DNA from: Streptococcus marmotae
GTDB taxonomy: Bacteria > Bacillota > Bacilli > Lactobacillales > Streptococcaceae
Reading direction: 5' to 3'
Length of the DNA: 64,000 nucleotides
NCBI RefSeq assembly: GCF_001623565.1
Contig: NZ_CP015196.1
Span: 1,385,501 to 1,449,500, forward strand
The notes beneath the pieces are model-generated. The model was given only the letters and a program-made list of their open reading frames with translations, ran no database searches and was not told where the DNA came from. This document shows, piece after piece, positions 7,786 to 17,365 of the stretch (position 1 is the first letter of the stretch; the number at the start of each line of letters is the position of its first letter). Both the position numbers and the translations under genes were made by a program.

Positions 7786-10700
7786 GTGAAGAACAATAAT
7801 AATAAAAACAAGTTTGATTGGTATGGCTTGAGCCAGCATTTTTCGATTCGGAAATACCATTTTGGTGTAGCATCAGTATTGCTTGGAACATCACTTTTAA
7901 CAAATCCTGTCGGTGTCGTATCTGCTGATGAAGTAGCAACTGTCGTTTCTCAACCAGAGTCATTTAATCTTCAGTTGCAGCAGAAACACAAGTATCAGCA
8001 ACAAAAAGAACTGTTACTAAACGGTCAAGTTCAAACAACAACATGGGTATCATCATCTGCGCTTGAAAACGCTGTAAACGAAGCGAAACAAGCAGGAGTT
8101 GAAGTAACTGAAACCATCCCTCGCCAGCAGTCATCTGTGTCAGCAGCGATAGCTGACAGCGTTGCGCAAATCAAAGAAGTTAACGCAGCAATAACAGCTC
8201 AAAAAGGTGCAGATGCTATTTATGCTCAAAAGCAAGCTGAATATGAAACTGCAGTGAAGGCTAACGCTGAAGCAGTAGCTAACAAAGCTGTTGTAGATGC
8301 ACATAATGCTGAACAAAAAGCAGCCTACGAGCAAGCGAAAGCTGAATATGGTGCTGAGAAGAAAGTTTATGATGATACCCTTGCAGCTGCAAAAGCTGCA
8401 GAAGCAACTAACGATAAAATCAAAGCTGACAACGCATCAATGAAAACAAAATATGATGCTGCAAAAGCAGTTTACGATAAAGAACATGTGGAATTCGTAG
8501 CAGCTAAAGCAGCTTATGATACAGCTGTAGCAGCCAAAGAAAAGGTAGAAGCTCACAATATACAAATTGAGACAGATAACGCACAAGCTCAAGCAGCCTA
8601 CGATAAAGCGATGGCTAAATATCAGGCAGATCTAACTCAATACAAAGCTGACCTTGCTGCCTACTCTGAGGCTGTTAAAAGTCGCACAATAGCTGAAGCT
8701 AAGAACGCAGCAGTGAGTGAAGCTAACGCTAAAGTTCAAGCTGATTATGAAGTGGCTAAAGCAGCATATGAAACAGAAAAAGGTCGGTATAACAAAGATC
8801 TTAAGGACTACAACGATGCCGTAGCTAAGAAAGCTGAAGTAGAAGCTCACAACACACAAATTGAGTCAGATAATGCACAAGCTCAGATTGACTATGAAAA
8901 TGCTGTAAAAGCACACGAAGTAGCCAAAGCTGAATACAAAGAAGCCCTTGATGCTTTTAACAAAGCTGTGGCAGCTAAAGCAGCAGCAGAAGCTACAAAT
9001 GCTAACATTACTAAAGGTAATCATGTGGTTTGGGACGCTTACAATGCAGATAAAGCGGAGTATGATGCCAAGAAAGCATCATATGATGTAGCTAGAGCAA
9101 AATACGAAGCTGAGAAAGCTCAATATGATCAAGCTAAAGAAGCCTTTGATGCTGCTAAAACAGCTTACGAACAAGCCCTTTCTAAATACGAAATTGACTA
9201 TAATCACTATCTTGAAGACCTTAAAGCACGTTCGAATAATGGACTGAAATATGCTAGTGAATTAGCTAAATATGAATTGGCTAAGAAACAGTATGACGAA
9301 GCAAAAGCAGCTTACAATGAGTATTTGGCCTCTGCCAATCTTCAAAATATTGTACAAGACTTGACTTTCCTTCGAGAAAGCAATGCCACGCACACAACAA
9401 CAGGGATTGATATGTGGTTGAAACGCGAAGCACAAGCTCGTCTTGGTTCGGGCGGAACTGTTGCGCAATACCGTACTGACCAAATGACTGCTACAGACAC
9501 AGAAAGCAATAATCCATACAAGAACCAAGGTGAGAGTGAATGGGCTGTCGTTAAAGAAGGTCAGAAATTTGACGTTATTTATGAAAACCTTTCAGGTTCA
9601 AAACTTGGAGGTAAAACAATCTCTAAAGTAGTTTACAAATACGAGATTGTTAAGCTTCCATCTGCTGATGGTGTCGGTATCGCCCAAATCCATCAAGACC
9701 CAACACTCACAATGACGATTGGATCTGCTACAGATAATGACAAGCCAGTACACGTTAATGTTGATGTAGAGTTTTACGACGAAAATGGGAACAAAATTGA
9801 TTGGGCTAATAAGAGCGCTATCTTTGCCCTCAATTCGCTTAACCATTGGGATGGCTCACCATACGTCGAGGCTTCTAAACCACGTGTATTGACTGTAGAA
9901 GCTAAGGATACTGAGAATAATGTAGTTCGTGGGACTTGGGATCCATACGCTGATGGCTCATCGCCCCAAAGCGCTGATGATCAACCAATTAAGAAATATG
10001 GTTCAGTTGCTGATATCGTATGGGAAAATGGTGCTAAAGTAACCATTAATGATTCGAACCCTCTTAAATTAGTAACAGCTAAATCTGAATGGAAAGATAA
10101 TTCCTTCCAGGTTACAGAACAAAAAACAGTTACGGAAACATCATTGAATGCTTCAGGTAGTGCAAACGGCAAATCAATTGGAGCGGATACTTATGTATGG
10201 AATGACAATGGTGTTGAGAAGAATGATGTTCTTGGTACATACAAAATTGACCCAACAACCGGGTCTCTTGTCTACACACCAAAAGTTATTTTCCAAACAA
10301 CTCGTCACCAAGAGTATGTAGGAATTGGTGATCAAGAATATATCTTGATGCCTCGTTCATCTGTATCATTTGATTCAGCGACTAATCAGGTTACATCACA
10401 AAAATCTAATCAATACACGTCACAAGGCTCTGTCTATAATGCTAACGCTAATGCTGTAACAAGTTCTGAAGGATGGGATAATCCAGCTTCAACAATCTTT
10501 TACTATGGTGGTGCCGGAGTTAAGATGATTACAGGCCATCTTGAGTTCATCGCAAAAGGTGCAAACGCAACAGGTGATGCAACTGTTTATTGGTTTGCAA
10601 TCAACTCTAATTTGGCCTTTCCTAAAGATCCAGGTGAGGAACCTACTCCCCCAATACCTCCAACTGATCCAGTTGAACCGGAAAAGCCATCATTTGATGA

Positions 10701-11460
10701 AACAGAGCCAACTGCTCCAACTGAACCTACTCCCCCAACTCCCCCAGCAAAGCCAATCAGCAAACCAGAAGTTGAAGTTCCCGAAGTTCCTATCCCACCG
10801 GTAGAGCCAGCACCTCCAAGTCCAGTAACCCCGACACCTAAGTTGGATATTCCTGAGGTTCCAGATAGACCTACTCCTCCAATTCCACCAGCAGAACCAC
10901 GGTATAAACCAAAAGTTGAAGTGCCAGAGGTTCCTGCCATTCCAAGAGAACCTACCCCTCCAAGTCCAGTAACCACCACACCTAAATTGGAAGTTCCCAA
11001 AGTCCCAAGTGAGCCTACCCCGCCTACCCCGCCAGTAGAGCCAATCTACAGGCCCGAAGTTGGTATCCCTGAAGTTCCCTCCAATCCGATCCCGCCAGCA
11101 GAACCAAACTACAAACTAGAAATTGAAGTTCCAGAGGTACCAGTAAGTCCAGAGCGTCAACAATTTTATGTGAAGTGGCATAAAAATTTTGTTGTCGAGC
11201 TTTCTGAAAAATTACTTCCGCCTGCAAACTCAAGCCTACCAGTAGAACCAGAAGTTGATATTCCTGAAGTCTCAGGGGAGTCAACTCCACCAGTCATGAC
11301 AGAAAAGCCAAATACTGCAATTCCTGTGAAGTCTGTAACTCCTGCTCAAAAAGTATTGCCAGAAACAGGTGCTTCATACGGTGTGCCATTATTCATGGCT
11401 GGTATGACAGCATTTACAGCAGCTACCTTATTGGCGGTAACAAAATGTAAAGAAGACTGA
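7786..11460 (+). CDS. Antigen I/II-like LPXTG cell-wall adhesin
   Basis: Starts at GTG 7786 with AGGAG 9 bases upstream. The 1224-residue protein begins with a YSIRK-type signal peptide (F-S-I-R-K at 19-23, G-x-x-S at 27-30, cleavage after V-S-A47). An alanine-rich, coiled-coil A region follows (about 125-510) with tandem heptad-like units; E-A-H-N-x-Q-I-E-x-D-N-A-Q-A-Q recurs about 97 residues apart. Residues about 535-945 fit the GbpC/Spa V-region fold, and about 950-1185 is a proline-rich P region with repeated P-E-V-x-V-P-E-V-P. LPETG lies at 1191-1195, then a membrane helix and a K-C-K-E-D tail for sortase anchoring. Classical antigen I/II proteins have a large C1-C3 domain set between the P region and LPXTG; none is present here. 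A non-proline insert (Q-Q-F-Y-V-K-W-H-K-N-F) interrupts the late P region. The role is adhesion to host glycoproteins or other bacteria. Confidence 0.9.
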   Translation: MKNNNNKNKFDWYGLSQHFSIRKYHFGVASVLLGTSLLTNPVGVVSADEVATVVSQPESFNLQLQQKHKYQQQKELLLNGQVQTTTWVSSSALENAVNEAKQAGVEVTETIPRQQSSVSAAIADSVAQIKEVNAAITAQKGADAIYAQKQAEYETAVKANAEAVANKAVVDAHNAEQKAAYEQAKAEYGAEKKVYDDTLAAAKAAEATNDKIKADNASMKTKYDAAKAVYDKEHVEFVAAKAAYDTAVAAKEKVEAHNIQIETDNAQAQAAYDKAMAKYQADLTQYKADLAAYSEAVKSRTIAEAKNAAVSEANAKVQADYEVAKAAYETEKGRYNKDLKDYNDAVAKKAEVEAHNTQIESDNAQAQIDYENAVKAHEVAKAEYKEALDAFNKAVAAKAAAEATNANITKGNHVVWDAYNADKAEYDAKKASYDVARAKYEAEKAQYDQAKEAFDAAKTAYEQALSKYEIDYNHYLEDLKARSNNGLKYASELAKYELAKKQYDEAKAAYNEYLASANLQNIVQDLTFLRESNATHTTTGIDMWLKREAQARLGSGGTVAQYRTDQMTATDTESNNPYKNQGESEWAVVKEGQKFDVIYENLSGSKLGGKTISKVVYKYEIVKLPSADGVGIAQIHQDPTLTMTIGSATDNDKPVHVNVDVEFYDENGNKIDWANKSAIFALNSLNHWDGSPYVEASKPRVLTVEAKDTENNVVRGTWDPYADGSSPQSADDQPIKKYGSVADIVWENGAKVTINDSNPLKLVTAKSEWKDNSFQVTEQKTVTETSLNASGSANGKSIGADTYVWNDNGVEKNDVLGTYKIDPTTGSLVYTPKVIFQTTRHQEYVGIGDQEYILMPRSSVSFDSATNQVTSQKSNQYTSQGSVYNANANAVTSSEGWDNPASTIFYYGGAGVKMITGHLEFIAKGANATGDATVYWFAINSNLAFPKDPGEEPTPPIPPTDPVEPEKPSFDETEPTAPTEPTPPTPPAKPISKPEVEVPEVPIPPVEPAPPSPVTPTPKLDIPEVPDRPTPPIPPAEPRYKPKVEVPEVPAIPREPTPPSPVTTTPKLEVPKVPSEPTPPTPPVEPIYRPEVGIPEVPSNPIPPAEPNYKLEIEVPEVPVSPERQQFYVKWHKNFVVELSEKLLPPANSSLPVEPEVDIPEVSGESTPPVMTEKPNTAIPVKSVTPAQKVLPETGASYGVPLFMAGMTAFTAATLLAVTKCKED

Positions 11461-11529
11461 TTCAAAGCGGATTCGATTAGGAAAAAATAACATTTTAATA
11501 ACTGTAGTGGGTGACTTATGGGTAAGCAT

Positions 11530-11559
11530 AAGGGGAGACGACTGTCGTCTTCTCCTTTT
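11530..11559 (+). terminator. Terminator after the adhesin gene
   Basis: AAGGGGAGACGAC and GTCGTCTTCTCC pair with one bulge and run into CTTTT, 70 bases after the stop codon. Confidence 0.6.
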
Positions 11560-11632
11560 GCATGCGTTAGAAAAGTATTAAAGGAGACTAGCTGGAAGAA
11601 AGTAGTGGAAAATTGAGTTTTATGTTCTGATA

Positions 11633-11660
11633 TTGATTCAGCCAACAAACGTGGTATAAT
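11633..11660 (+). promoter_or_regulatory. Promoter of the M42 peptidase gene
   Basis: TTGATT (11633-11638), a 16-base spacer, then TATAAT (11655-11660) with an upstream TGG extension. Confidence 0.6.
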
Positions 11661-11695
11661 AAGGAAAAGATGGATAGAAAGTAAAAGGAGAAAAG

Positions 11696-12730
11696 ATGAA
11701 CACACTTGATTATCTTGTTACATTAACCAATACGCCTTCCCCAACAGGCTATACGACAGCGATTATGGACTATGTTCAGTCAGAGATGACGAGATTTGGC
11801 TATCAAGCCGTGAAAACGCCCAAGGGTGGTGTCATGGTGAGTGTAGTAGGAGCAGATGATAGCCGTCATAGAGTAGTGACGGCGCATTTGGATACCTTAG
11901 GAGCTATGGTGCGCGCAATTAAACCAGACGGTCGATTGAAAATGGATTTAATTGGTGGCTTTGGCTATCCTTCTATTGAGGGAGAAAATTGCTTGATTCA
12001 TGTCGCTAAAAATGGGAAGACCTATACAGGAACGATTCTTATGCACCAGACCTCTGTCCATGTATACGCTGATGCGAAAACCGCAGAGCGCAATCAGACG
12101 AACATGGAAATTCGTCTAGATGAAAAGGTAAAATCTGCTGAAGAAACACGCGCCTTGGGGATTGATGTGGGCGATTTTATTTCCTTTGACCCACGGACCG
12201 TTATCACAGAAAGTGGCTTTATCAAGAGCCGGCACCTAGATGATAAGGTATCTGCTGCGATCTTGATGAACTTGCTCAAGGTGTACAAGGAAGAGGGGAT
12301 TATTCTGCCCTACACGACCCATTTTTACTTCTCAAATAATGAAGAGATTGGCTATGGGGCAAATTCTAGTCTACCAGAACAAGTTGTAGAATACTTGGCT
12401 GTCGATATGGGAGCTATGGGAGATGACCAGCAGACCGACGAATACACTGTGTCAATCTGTGTCAAAGATGCTTCTGGTCCTTATCATTATGAATTACGTC
12501 AGCATTTGGTCGCTTTGGCGGAAGAAAATGGTATTCCTTACAAGCTTGATATTTATCCCTATTATGGCTCAGATGCCTCAGCAGCTATGCATGCAGGAGC
12601 AGATGTCAAGCATGCCCTACTTGGTGCAGGAATCGAGTCTAGCCATTCCTACGAGCGTACTCATGTAGACTCTATCGAAGCCACAGAGAGTATGGTAGAT
12701 GCCTATTTGAAATCAGCGATGGTGGATTGA
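11696..12730 (+). CDS. M42 family metallopeptidase (glutamyl-aminopeptidase-like)
   Basis: 344 residues, standard for the PepA/FrvX group of cytoplasmic aminopeptidases, which trim N-terminal acidic or other residues from peptides using two metal ions. Visible metal and catalytic residues include the T-A-H-L-D-T motif near residue 63 (histidine plus aspartate ligand), the K-S-R-H-L-D-D segment, the N-N-E-E-I-G-Y catalytic pair near 212, the V-D-M-G aspartate, and a late histidine in S-S-H-S-Y-E-R-T-H. AAAGGAG lies 6 bases before the ATG. Monocistronic in this layout. Confidence 0.88.
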   Translation: MNTLDYLVTLTNTPSPTGYTTAIMDYVQSEMTRFGYQAVKTPKGGVMVSVVGADDSRHRVVTAHLDTLGAMVRAIKPDGRLKMDLIGGFGYPSIEGENCLIHVAKNGKTYTGTILMHQTSVHVYADAKTAERNQTNMEIRLDEKVKSAEETRALGIDVGDFISFDPRTVITESGFIKSRHLDDKVSAAILMNLLKVYKEEGIILPYTTHFYFSNNEEIGYGANSSLPEQVVEYLAVDMGAMGDDQQTDEYTVSICVKDASGPYHYELRQHLVALAEENGIPYKLDIYPYYGSDASAAMHAGADVKHALLGAGIESSHSYERTHVDSIEATESMVDAYLKSAMVD

Positions 12731-12828
12731 TATTTCTGGAAAAAGAAAATATATCTATTGTCTATTGCTTCTAAAAACGTAAGATTTGCTAGGGATACTC
12801 AAAGATAACTTACAAGGTGGTGTACCAG

Positions 12829-13752
12829 TTGAAACTAGGTAAATTAACAGAAATAAATATTAGAGAACTCTGGAAACATGAGCAATATGATTTTTCGGAA
12901 TGGTTATCTAAAGAAGAAAACATTGAAATGTTAAGTGATGAAGTAGGGCTAACATTGACAGATGTACATAAAGAAGTTTTTGTTGGGTCCTACCGTTGTG
13001 ATTTAGTTGCCAAAGATGAAACAACAGGGATTAAGGTCATTATTGAAAATCAATTGGAAGCTACCAATCATGACCATCTAGGGAAGCTAATAACATATGC
13101 TTCTGGACTAGATGCAAATGTTGTGATTTGGATTGTTCAAGAGGCAAGAGAAGAACATAGAAGTGCGATAGAGTGGTTAAATAATAAGACGACTAAAGAG
13201 ATTTCATTTTTTCTAATGGAAATTCGTGCATACAAGATTGGGGATTCCTTGCCCGCTCCTAAATTTGTGGTGATAGAAAAACCTAATGATTTCTTAAAAA
13301 CAGTAAATTCCAGTATAGAGAGTGGAGAACTAAGTAAATCACAGGCTGAAAAATTGAATTTCTGGAATCGTTTTAATGAAGTTGTTCTTTTGAAAAATAA
13401 ACCTTTTAATATCAGAAAGGCAACAACAAATCATTGGTATGATATTGCTCTTGGTACAAGTGAAGCTCACATCTCTATCACATTAGTAAATAAGAGTAAT
13501 TCCATAGGGATAGAAATATACATAAATGATAATAAGAAACTTTTTGATCAACTATATGCCTTATCCGAAGAAATTCAGAATAAACTTGGATTTAATATGG
13601 ATTGGCAAAGATTAGATAGTAAAAAAGCATCTAGAATTATTTACTATATTGAAGGCTTAGATTTTAATCATCATGAAAACTATGATGAACTCATAAATGA
13701 AGTTATTGATAAAACAGTTGTTATGAGGAGAGTTTTTAAATATTATTTATAG
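12829..13752 (+). CDS. DUF4268 family protein, possible orphan PD-(D/E)XK nuclease
   Basis: I prefer TTG 12829 as the start (M-K-L-G-K-L-T-E-I), with AAGGTGG about 8 bases upstream. A GTG at 12817 would overlap that site. The 307-residue product matches the DUF4268 type: an N-terminal L-W-K-H-E segment, then a nuclease-like core with R-C-D-L-V-A-K-D and V-I-I-E-N-Q-L-E, which reads as the D...E-x-Q/K part of a PD-(D/E)XK fold. The C-terminal half is the DUF4268 extension. The gene is more AT-rich than its neighbours, has no operon partner, and ends next to an R2 repeat, which suggests acquisition. Homologues are often found near restriction or defence genes. A DNA-cleaving or DNA-sensing role is inferred, not shown. 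Confidence 0.65.
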   Translation: MKLGKLTEINIRELWKHEQYDFSEWLSKEENIEMLSDEVGLTLTDVHKEVFVGSYRCDLVAKDETTGIKVIIENQLEATNHDHLGKLITYASGLDANVVIWIVQEAREEHRSAIEWLNNKTTKEISFFLMEIRAYKIGDSLPAPKFVVIEKPNDFLKTVNSSIESGELSKSQAEKLNFWNRFNEVVLLKNKPFNIRKATTNHWYDIALGTSEAHISITLVNKSNSIGIEIYINDNKKLFDQLYALSEEIQNKLGFNMDWQRLDSKKASRIIYYIEGLDFNHHENYDELINEVIDKTVVMRRVFKYYL

Positions 13753-13797
13753 TAGAGATTACATTCGTACAATATCGTAAATGTAGAACAATCTGTG

Positions 13798-13978
13798 TAC
13801 AGTAATCAAAAGGGGAGTGAGACAAAAATCGGTATTTCGCAGAAATCGATTTTGTCAATTTCGCTTTCTTATTTCTAGGCTCGGGTATCAATAGTCACTC
13901 CCCTGACTATTGATATGCGTCAAACTGTTAAAGCTATAAAAGAAACGAGGCTGGACACTTTTGTCTCAGCCTCGTTTT
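13798..13978 (-). repeat. R2 repeat, inverted copy, between convergent genes
   Basis: Read on the minus strand it repeats the 1141-1545 element: GAGGCTGAGACAAAAGTGTC + CAGCCTCG, then ATATCAATAGTCAGGGGAGT, ending in GTCTCACTCCCCTTTT. The hairpin nearest 13978 lies directly downstream of the minus-strand DUF975 gene, so it may not serve only as a repeat but also as a terminator for both converging genes. Confidence 0.75.
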
Positions 13979-13982
13979 TGTA

Positions 13983-14831
13983 TTATGGTATCATGCCTTG
14001 TACAAATTTTTCTTTGATTGCCCGTTCATCAAGAACTGCTTGATAGAAGTAAAGGTGGCTAGTACGGTAGTAGGGAATGACATAGATTCCGACAATACCA
14101 AAACTAATGAAGGTTAAAATATACCAACCAATGAAAGATAGGTTAAGGACAAATCCTTGCATTTTATACCCTTTCATCAAGCGACGACTTTCTTTGATGA
14201 CGGCCATGGGTCCAGTATAGGTATTGTGCGTCAATTGGTCAAAGAGAAGTGGTTCTACAAGGAAGTAGGCGAAGAATTGTGGAATAAAGAGGGCGACTCC
14301 CGCAATCAGAACCAGTAATCCGATCATCATCATGAAGCCAGCAATGACCAATAGATTTTCTTGGGGAGCTGGAGTAGAGATGGTTGCAACCACGCTTAAG
14401 ATTGCGCCACCGAGCATGACAGATAGTCCGATTGTAGCCACAAGTCCCCAAAGAAAGAGCAAGATAGCTTTTACTAGGTAGGTTACAAGGATACTGCCAA
14501 ATCGTTGGTGATTAAAGATAGTGAAAGCATCTTTTGCTTGGACCTTCTCACGTAGCTTGTAGATTATTTGAAAAAGAGCAAAAGATATGGATAGTCCCAT
14601 TAAATCTACTAAAATACCATATAAGAATGGAAAGGCTGTTGCATTAATAATGTGAGATGGACTTGGGACAGGATTATTTATCAGTTGCAGAACTAAATTG
14701 TTAGACTCTGATGATGTCATCAAGTTAATCAAAACTCCCATAATGACAGGGATAAGAGCAATGAGATAAGCTCCGGGTGTTTCTGCAATCGTTTGGCGTG
14801 CCTTAGCACGAATTTGTTGAACTGAAAACAT
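13983..14831 (-). CDS. DUF975 family integral membrane protein
   Basis: The start is ATG at 14831 on the minus strand (M-F-S-V-Q-Q-I-R-A-K-A-R), preceded by AAGGAGG 5 bases upstream; the 14-residue longer form would swallow this site. The 282-residue product has about six hydrophobic segments (A-Y-L-I-A-L-I-P-V-I, L-V-K-A-I-L-L-F-L-W, L-L-V-I-A-G-F-M-M-M and others). It also has the family's typical middle segment Y-F-L-V-E-P-L-L-F-D and the ending S-F-G-I-V-G-I-Y-V-I-P-Y-Y. The function of DUF975 proteins is not known to me; they are common single-gene membrane proteins in Firmicutes. It is divergent from tgt. Confidence 0.8.
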   Translation of the reverse strand: MFSVQQIRAKARQTIAETPGAYLIALIPVIMGVLINLMTSSESNNLVLQLINNPVPSPSHIINATAFPFLYGILVDLMGLSISFALFQIIYKLREKVQAKDAFTIFNHQRFGSILVTYLVKAILLFLWGLVATIGLSVMLGGAILSVVATISTPAPQENLLVIAGFMMMIGLLVLIAGVALFIPQFFAYFLVEPLLFDQLTHNTYTGPMAVIKESRRLMKGYKMQGFVLNLSFIGWYILTFISFGIVGIYVIPYYRTSHLYFYQAVLDERAIKEKFVQGMIP

Positions 14832-15009
14832 AAAAACCTCCTTCCAATAGTGTAGCATAATATGAGATGACAAGCTAGTTTTTTTTTGATAGACTAGAGA
14901 GGCTTGTACGGTTTCTTTTTATAAGGTCATGGGGAAATAATTTCCCGTGAAGAAGAAATCGTGTAGACAAGACAAAATACCTAGGACTGTTTTTCCTAGT
15001 GGGAGGTAG

Positions 15010-16152
<1,143 letters not shown>

Positions 16153-16190
16153 CAGAACCATCATTTAATCGTCTCGTGTTAAAGTAAATA

Positions 16191-16232
16191 AGAACAGGTT
16201 AGGACAAGCAATCGCTTGTCCTAACCTGTTCT
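16191..16232. repeat. Perfect 19-bp inverted repeat after tgt
   Basis: AGAACAGGTTAGGACAAGC (16191-16209) is exactly complementary to 16214-16232 around the loop AATC. It lacks a clear T-run, so it is either a weak terminator or the relic of a repeat; GGTTAGGACA also occurs inside copies at about 23380 and 32306. Confidence 0.8.
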
Positions 16233-16591
16233 CGCTAGTTGGAAGTGAACGTTGCTTGCTGTAGGGAGACAGACATGTTTACCTTACTTTTTGTGCGAAA
16301 TCTCCTTGAATAGATTATCCTTTCCTCTCTCTTTGTTCTTTATCTTGCAAGATATTTGAATGAGTCTTAGACCCTCTGTAGAATTTATAGATTGAACAGC
16401 TCAATGTGCAGTGGTTTCTAAGAAAAATTCTTGAAAATAATGAATCTAGTGAGTTAGAAAGAATACTAAATCGATTTTCATGTGTTTTATCAATGATATA
16501 AAGAAATACCTAGTCAGTCTGGCTAGGATTTTTAACGTAAGACTTGCAGTTACAAGGAAAAATAGTTATACTAAAGAAAAAGGAGGACGAT
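16233..16591. other. Intergenic stretch before the Rrf2 gene
   Basis: AT-rich with no supportable gene. Upstream extensions of the Rrf2 frame into 16480-16590 are unlikely to be coding, because the ribosome binding site AAAGGAGG sits just before ATG 16592. Confidence 0.4.
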
Positions 16592-17044
16592 ATGCAAATT
16601 TCAAGTCGATTTACAATTGCGACCCATATCTTGGTCGTGCTTGCCTTAGAAGGGGAGCAGACAAAGGTAACAAGCGATTATTTAGCAGGGAGCGTAGGGG
16701 TAAATCCTGTGATTATTCGTAACGTCCTATCTCAGTTAAAGGCTGCTAATCTGGTGAGTGTTGCAAGAGGGACAGGTGGTGCCAAGGTGATTCAAGACTT
16801 GTCTACTATTACGCTCTATGATATTTACGAGGCGGTTGATAGTTTGGGACAATCCGGTCAGCTGTTTGGTTTTCATGATAATCCCAATCCAAATTGCAAT
16901 ATCGGTCGCAACATCCATGCCGTGCTAGACGATCGCTTAGAAGCTGCCCAGCGGGCTTTGGAAGCCGAACTTAACCAAACAAGTCTGGCAGATTTGGTTC
17001 AAGATGCACAGGGCAAGAGTCGTTTAGGAGGAAATAGGATATGA
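16592..17044 (+). CDS. Rrf2 family transcriptional regulator
   Basis: The start at ATG 16592 (M-Q-I-S-S-R-F-T-I-A-T-H) follows AAAGGAGG at 8 bases. The 150-residue protein has the N-terminal winged helix of Rrf2 proteins (T-S-D-Y-L-A-G-S-V-G-V-N-P-V-I-I-R-N-V-L) and the wing with R-G-T-G-G-A. Only one cysteine (N-C-N-I-G) lies in the loop where IscR-type members hold three, so an Fe-S cluster of the IscR kind is unlikely; it resembles thiol- or redox-type members such as YwnA or SaiR. It overlaps the next small gene by 4 bases. The inverted repeat at 17326-17352 before the NAD(P)-binding gene is a plausible target. Confidence 0.85.
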   Translation: MQISSRFTIATHILVVLALEGEQTKVTSDYLAGSVGVNPVIIRNVLSQLKAANLVSVARGTGGAKVIQDLSTITLYDIYEAVDSLGQSGQLFGFHDNPNPNCNIGRNIHAVLDDRLEAAQRALEAELNQTSLADLVQDAQGKSRLGGNRI

Positions 17045-17235
17045 AAAAAACAACTGACAACTCCCTAGCTATCGGAATCAGCCTTGGTTCGTCTTTTGGG
17101 GTCTCTCTAGGTTTTGTTATCGGTAGTTTGATAGATAATATTCCAATTGGCCTGGTAATGGGACCAGTGTTTGGCATGCTACTTGGCATCATCATTGCTA
17201 GCCTGATTTCTAAGTCAAAACAGGATGAGGAGTAG
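17041..17235 (+). CDS. Small glycine-rich membrane protein
   Basis: 64 residues with two hydrophobic helices (about 8-29 and 34-56) rich in glycine at regular spacing (I-G-I-S-L-G-S-S-F-G-V-S-L-G and M-G-P-V-F-G-M-L-L-G), ending in a charged K-S-K-Q-D-E-E tail. This is a glycine-zipper pattern. It starts inside the Rrf2 stop region (4-base overlap, GGAGG 7 bases upstream), so it is coupled to the regulator. Function unknown. Confidence 0.75.
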   Translation: MKKTTDNSLAIGISLGSSFGVSLGFVIGSLIDNIPIGLVMGPVFGMLLGIIIASLISKSKQDEE

Positions 17236-17243
17236 TATATAGA

Positions 17244-17270
17244 AAAGACTGGTTGAGCCAGTCTTTTTTT
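17244..17270 (+). terminator. Rho-independent terminator
   Basis: AAAGACTGG (17244-17252) pairs with CCAGTCTTT (17258-17266) around TTGAG, followed by further Ts. Confidence 0.88.
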
Positions 17271-17297
17271 GACGAAGTGAGATATGAGTTGTAATGA

Positions 17298-17352
17298 TTG
17301 ACATGACAACAAGTATGTGTTAGAATTGTTGTAACAAAAATAATTACAACAA
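17298..17352 (+). promoter_or_regulatory. Promoter with inverted-repeat operator before the NAD(P)-binding gene
   Basis: TTGACA (17298-17303), a 17-base spacer and TAGAAT (17321-17326) form a good promoter. TTGTTGTAA (17326-17334) and TTACAACAA (17344-17352) form a perfect 9-base inverted repeat over the start site. The Rrf2 regulator upstream is the likely binder (inference). Confidence 0.7.
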
Positions 17353-17365
17353 AAGGAGAAACGAA

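Noticed and set aside
10587..11000. Minus-strand glycine-rich frame resembling collagen or a PE-PGRS-like protein
   Set aside because: It is the exact reverse of the proline-rich region of the adhesin; Gly/Ser/Thr richness is the expected shadow of proline codons and there is no ribosome binding site.
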